Assembly (NCBI GenBank): GCA_900313355.1 | Contig: OMQZ01000200.1 | Coordinates: 1 to 6,171 of the forward strand | Length of the DNA stretch: 6,171 nt | From: an uncultured Rhodospirillaceae bacterium | Lineage (GTDB): Bacteria > Pseudomonadota > Alphaproteobacteria > RF32 > CAG-239 | Direction of reading: 5' to 3' | In this document: piece after piece, positions 4,277 to 6,171 of the stretch | How the letters are laid out: every line of letters begins with the position of its first letter | Position numbering within the stretch: position 1 is the stretch's first letter | Translations under genes and position numbers: made by a program | Notes under the pieces: model-generated | Told to the model about the DNA's origin: nothing | What the model saw: only the letters and a program-made list of their open reading frames with translations | Databases searched by the model: none

Positions 4277-6171
4277 ATGGCTCAGAAACAAGTTAAGACG
4301 CTTAAAGATTTAGATGATTTGATTGATCGGGTTCATTTGGCGCAGGCTAAATATGCAACCTACGCCCAAGAAAAAGTTGACGCAATTTTTAAGGCAGCGG
4401 CTACAGCCGCAAATAAAGCAAGAATAGAACTTGCACAATTGGCTGTCGAAGAAACGAAGATGGGTGTTGTGGAAGATAAGGTGATTAAAAATCATTTTGC
4501 AAGCGAATATATTTATAACAAGCATAAAAATGTGAAAACTTGCGGTGTTATTGCGTCAGATGAAACAGACGGGATTAAAATTGTCGCCGCACCGCTCGGG
4601 GTTTTGGCCGGTATTGTGCCGACAACGAATCCGACTTCAACCGCTATTTTTAAGAGTTTGCTTGCCTTAAAAACACGTAACGGAATCGTTTTCTCGCCGC
4701 ATCCGAGAGCTAAAAAAAGCACAATTGCGGCGGCAAAAATTGTTTTGGATGCGGCCGTTAAAGCCGGTGCACCGAAAGATATTATCGGCTGGATTGATGA
4801 GCCGACAATGGAGCTTTCGGGGGCGTTGATGAGCCATAAGAAGATCCAATGTATTTTAGCAACGGGCGGTCTTTCAATGGTTAAGGCTGCTTATTCTTCC
4901 GGCACGCCGGCAATCGGGGTTGGGGCAGGAAATACACCCGCGATTATTGATGAAACGGCTGATATTGAACTGGCTGTTTCGTCAATCGTTCTTTCAAAAG
5001 TTTTTGACAACGGAATGATTTGCGCTTCAGAGCAATCGGTGATTGTTGTTAAAGACGTTTATGACAAAGTTAAAAAAGAATTTGAGCGCAGAGGTGCTTA
5101 TGTTTTAAGTAAAAAAGAAGCTGATAAGCTTTCAAAAATTATTTTAACGCCAAAGGGCGTAAATGCCAATATTGTGGGGCAAACGGCTTGTAAGATCGCT
5201 GAAATCGGGGGGCTTAAAGTTCCGTCAGATACGAAAATTTTGCTTGCCGAACAAACCGACTTTAGCGAAAAGAATCCGTATGCGCATGAAAAACTTTCGC
5301 CGATTTTGACGATGTATAAGGCAGAGAATTTCGAAAAAGCAACAGATGTGGCGCTTGCGTTGGTGCATTTGGGAGGAATGGGACACACGTCTGTTTTATA
5401 TACGGATGAGCGTGTCAAAGACAGGATAGATTTTTATGCCGATAAAATGCCGACGGGAAGGGTTCTTGTGAATACACCTTCATCGCAAGGCGGAATCGGT
5501 GATTTATATAACTTTAAGCTTGAGCCTTCACTGACTTTGGGTTGCGGCTCGTGGGGCGGCAATTCAGTCAGCGAAAATGTCGGTGTGAAGCATTTGCTCA
5601 ATTATAAAACAGTTGCAGAAAGGAGAGAAAATATGTTGTGGTTTAGAGTGCCTCCGAAAATTTATTTCAAACGCGGGGCGACAGATTTGGCTTTGCGTGA
5701 ATTTGAGGGGAAAAAGCGTGCGTTTATCGTTACGGACAGATTTTTGTTTGATAGCGGAGCTGTGGCAGAAATTACAAACGTTTTTGAACAAATCGGGGTG
5801 GATTATCAGATTTTCTTTGATGTAAAGCCGGATCCGACTTTGCAAACCGTTAAGCAAGCACTTGAAATGGTCAATATCTATAAACCGGATTTGATTGTGG
5901 CTCTGGGCGGCGGTTCGCCGATGGACGCAGCGAAGGTTATTTGGCTGATGTATGAACAGCCGAAAACAAATTTTGAAGATATTGCCATGCGTTTTATGGA
6001 TATTCGAAAACGTATTTGTGCGATGCCCGAACTCGGTAAAAAAGCACAGCTTGTGTGTATTCCGACAACCTCAGGCACAGGTTCGGAAGTTACGCCGTTC
6101 GCAGTCATTACGGACGAAAAAACACATATCAAATATCCTTTGGCAGATTATGCCTTAACGCCGTCAATGGC
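4277..6171 (+). CDS. adhE: Bifunctional acetaldehyde-CoA/alcohol dehydrogenase, 3' end missing
   Basis: The window holds 631 codons of a protein normally about 870-890 residues long; the frame is open to the window edge. AdhE reduces acetyl-CoA to acetaldehyde and then ethanol, oxidising two NADH, and usually assembles into cytosolic filaments (spirosomes). Residues about 1-440 are the CoA-acylating aldehyde dehydrogenase domain: GIVPTTNPTST (112-122), the nucleotide-binding GVGAGNTP (214-221) and catalytic Cys249 in the segment NGMICASEQ. A linker (about 441-455) leads to the iron-dependent alcohol dehydrogenase domain with FRVPPKIYFKRG, GGGSPMDAAK (544-553) and IPTTSGTGSEVTPF (595-608). The sequence stops in PLADYALTPSM, just before the first expected iron ligand, so metal-site integrity cannot be judged. 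GGAAGG (4263-4268), eight bases before the ATG, supports this start. It is preceded by the repeat cluster and appears to be its own transcription unit on this side. Confidence 0.96.
   Translation, partial: MAQKQVKTLKDLDDLIDRVHLAQAKYATYAQEKVDAIFKAAATAANKARIELAQLAVEETKMGVVEDKVIKNHFASEYIYNKHKNVKTCGVIASDETDGIKIVAAPLGVLAGIVPTTNPTSTAIFKSLLALKTRNGIVFSPHPRAKKSTIAAAKIVLDAAVKAGAPKDIIGWIDEPTMELSGALMSHKKIQCILATGGLSMVKAAYSSGTPAIGVGAGNTPAIIDETADIELAVSSIVLSKVFDNGMICASEQSVIVVKDVYDKVKKEFERRGAYVLSKKEADKLSKIILTPKGVNANIVGQTACKIAEIGGLKVPSDTKILLAEQTDFSEKNPYAHEKLSPILTMYKAENFEKATDVALALVHLGGMGHTSVLYTDERVKDRIDFYADKMPTGRVLVNTPSSQGGIGDLYNFKLEPSLTLGCGSWGGNSVSENVGVKHLLNYKTVAERRENMLWFRVPPKIYFKRGATDLALREFEGKKRAFIVTDRFLFDSGAVAEITNVFEQIGVDYQIFFDVKPDPTLQTVKQALEMVNIYKPDLIVALGGGSPMDAAKVIWLMYEQPKTNFEDIAMRFMDIRKRICAMPELGKKAQLVCIPTTSGTGSEVTPFAVITDEKTHIKYPLADYALTPSM

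Noticed and set aside
4310..5857. Several minus-strand open frames within adhE
   Set aside because: They are antisense shadows of a continuous, motif-verified adhE frame.
4277..6171. adhE as a truncated pseudogene or single-domain enzyme
   Set aside because: The frame continues across the linker into the alcohol dehydrogenase domain and is cut only by the window edge.

Overview
The window comes from an AT-rich, Gram-negative, probably fermentative bacterium. Two signal-peptide-bearing outer-membrane beta-barrel proteins ending in phenylalanine show the Gram-negative envelope. A bifunctional aldehyde/alcohol dehydrogenase (AdhE) indicates anaerobic or fermentative metabolism. The barrel type (opacity/OmpX-like, single domain) and the base composition would suit a host-associated alphaproteobacterium, but that is inference; nothing here fixes the taxon.

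Left part, 1-1948. A minus-strand gene (182-1225) encodes a MmcQ/YjbR-type protein fused to a C-terminal EVE (PUA-like) domain. Divergent from it is a complete tRNA-Ala(GGC) (1323-1398) with its own promoter and a strong terminator. Facing that terminator is a minus-strand ybaK/ebsC-type Cys-tRNA(Pro) deacylase gene (1448-1924). Both minus-strand protein genes lack a visible Shine-Dalgarno sequence and have a -10-like box six bases before the ATG, so both may be leaderless. Bases 1-181 hold no gene I can name.

Middle, about 2000-3862. A tandem duplication with a unit of about 0.93 kb carries two outer-membrane barrel genes (2223-2873 and 3160-3801). Each copy has, in order, a small palindrome, a structured segment ending in a terminator-like hairpin, a TTGACA-17-TATGCT promoter, a 5' UTR stem-loop, a good Shine-Dalgarno, the gene and an intrinsic terminator. 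The two proteins are nearly identical in the strands and differ in four blocks that match the four surface loops expected of an eight-stranded barrel. The structured segment upstream of each promoter shows compensatory changes between copies and is the best candidate here for something undescribed (a small RNA or an insulating terminator).

Right part, 3863-6171. A 330-base non-coding stretch (3864-4193) is a cluster of three irregular palindromic repeat units plus part of a fourth; three of them share a 25-base end that finishes in GAGCTTTTTT. It is followed by adhE (4277 to the window edge), which contains the complete acetaldehyde dehydrogenase domain and the start of the iron alcohol dehydrogenase domain, cut off just before the expected metal ligands. 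The genes do not form one pathway: they are separate transcription units for tRNA quality control, a putative nucleic-acid-binding protein, surface proteins and fermentation.
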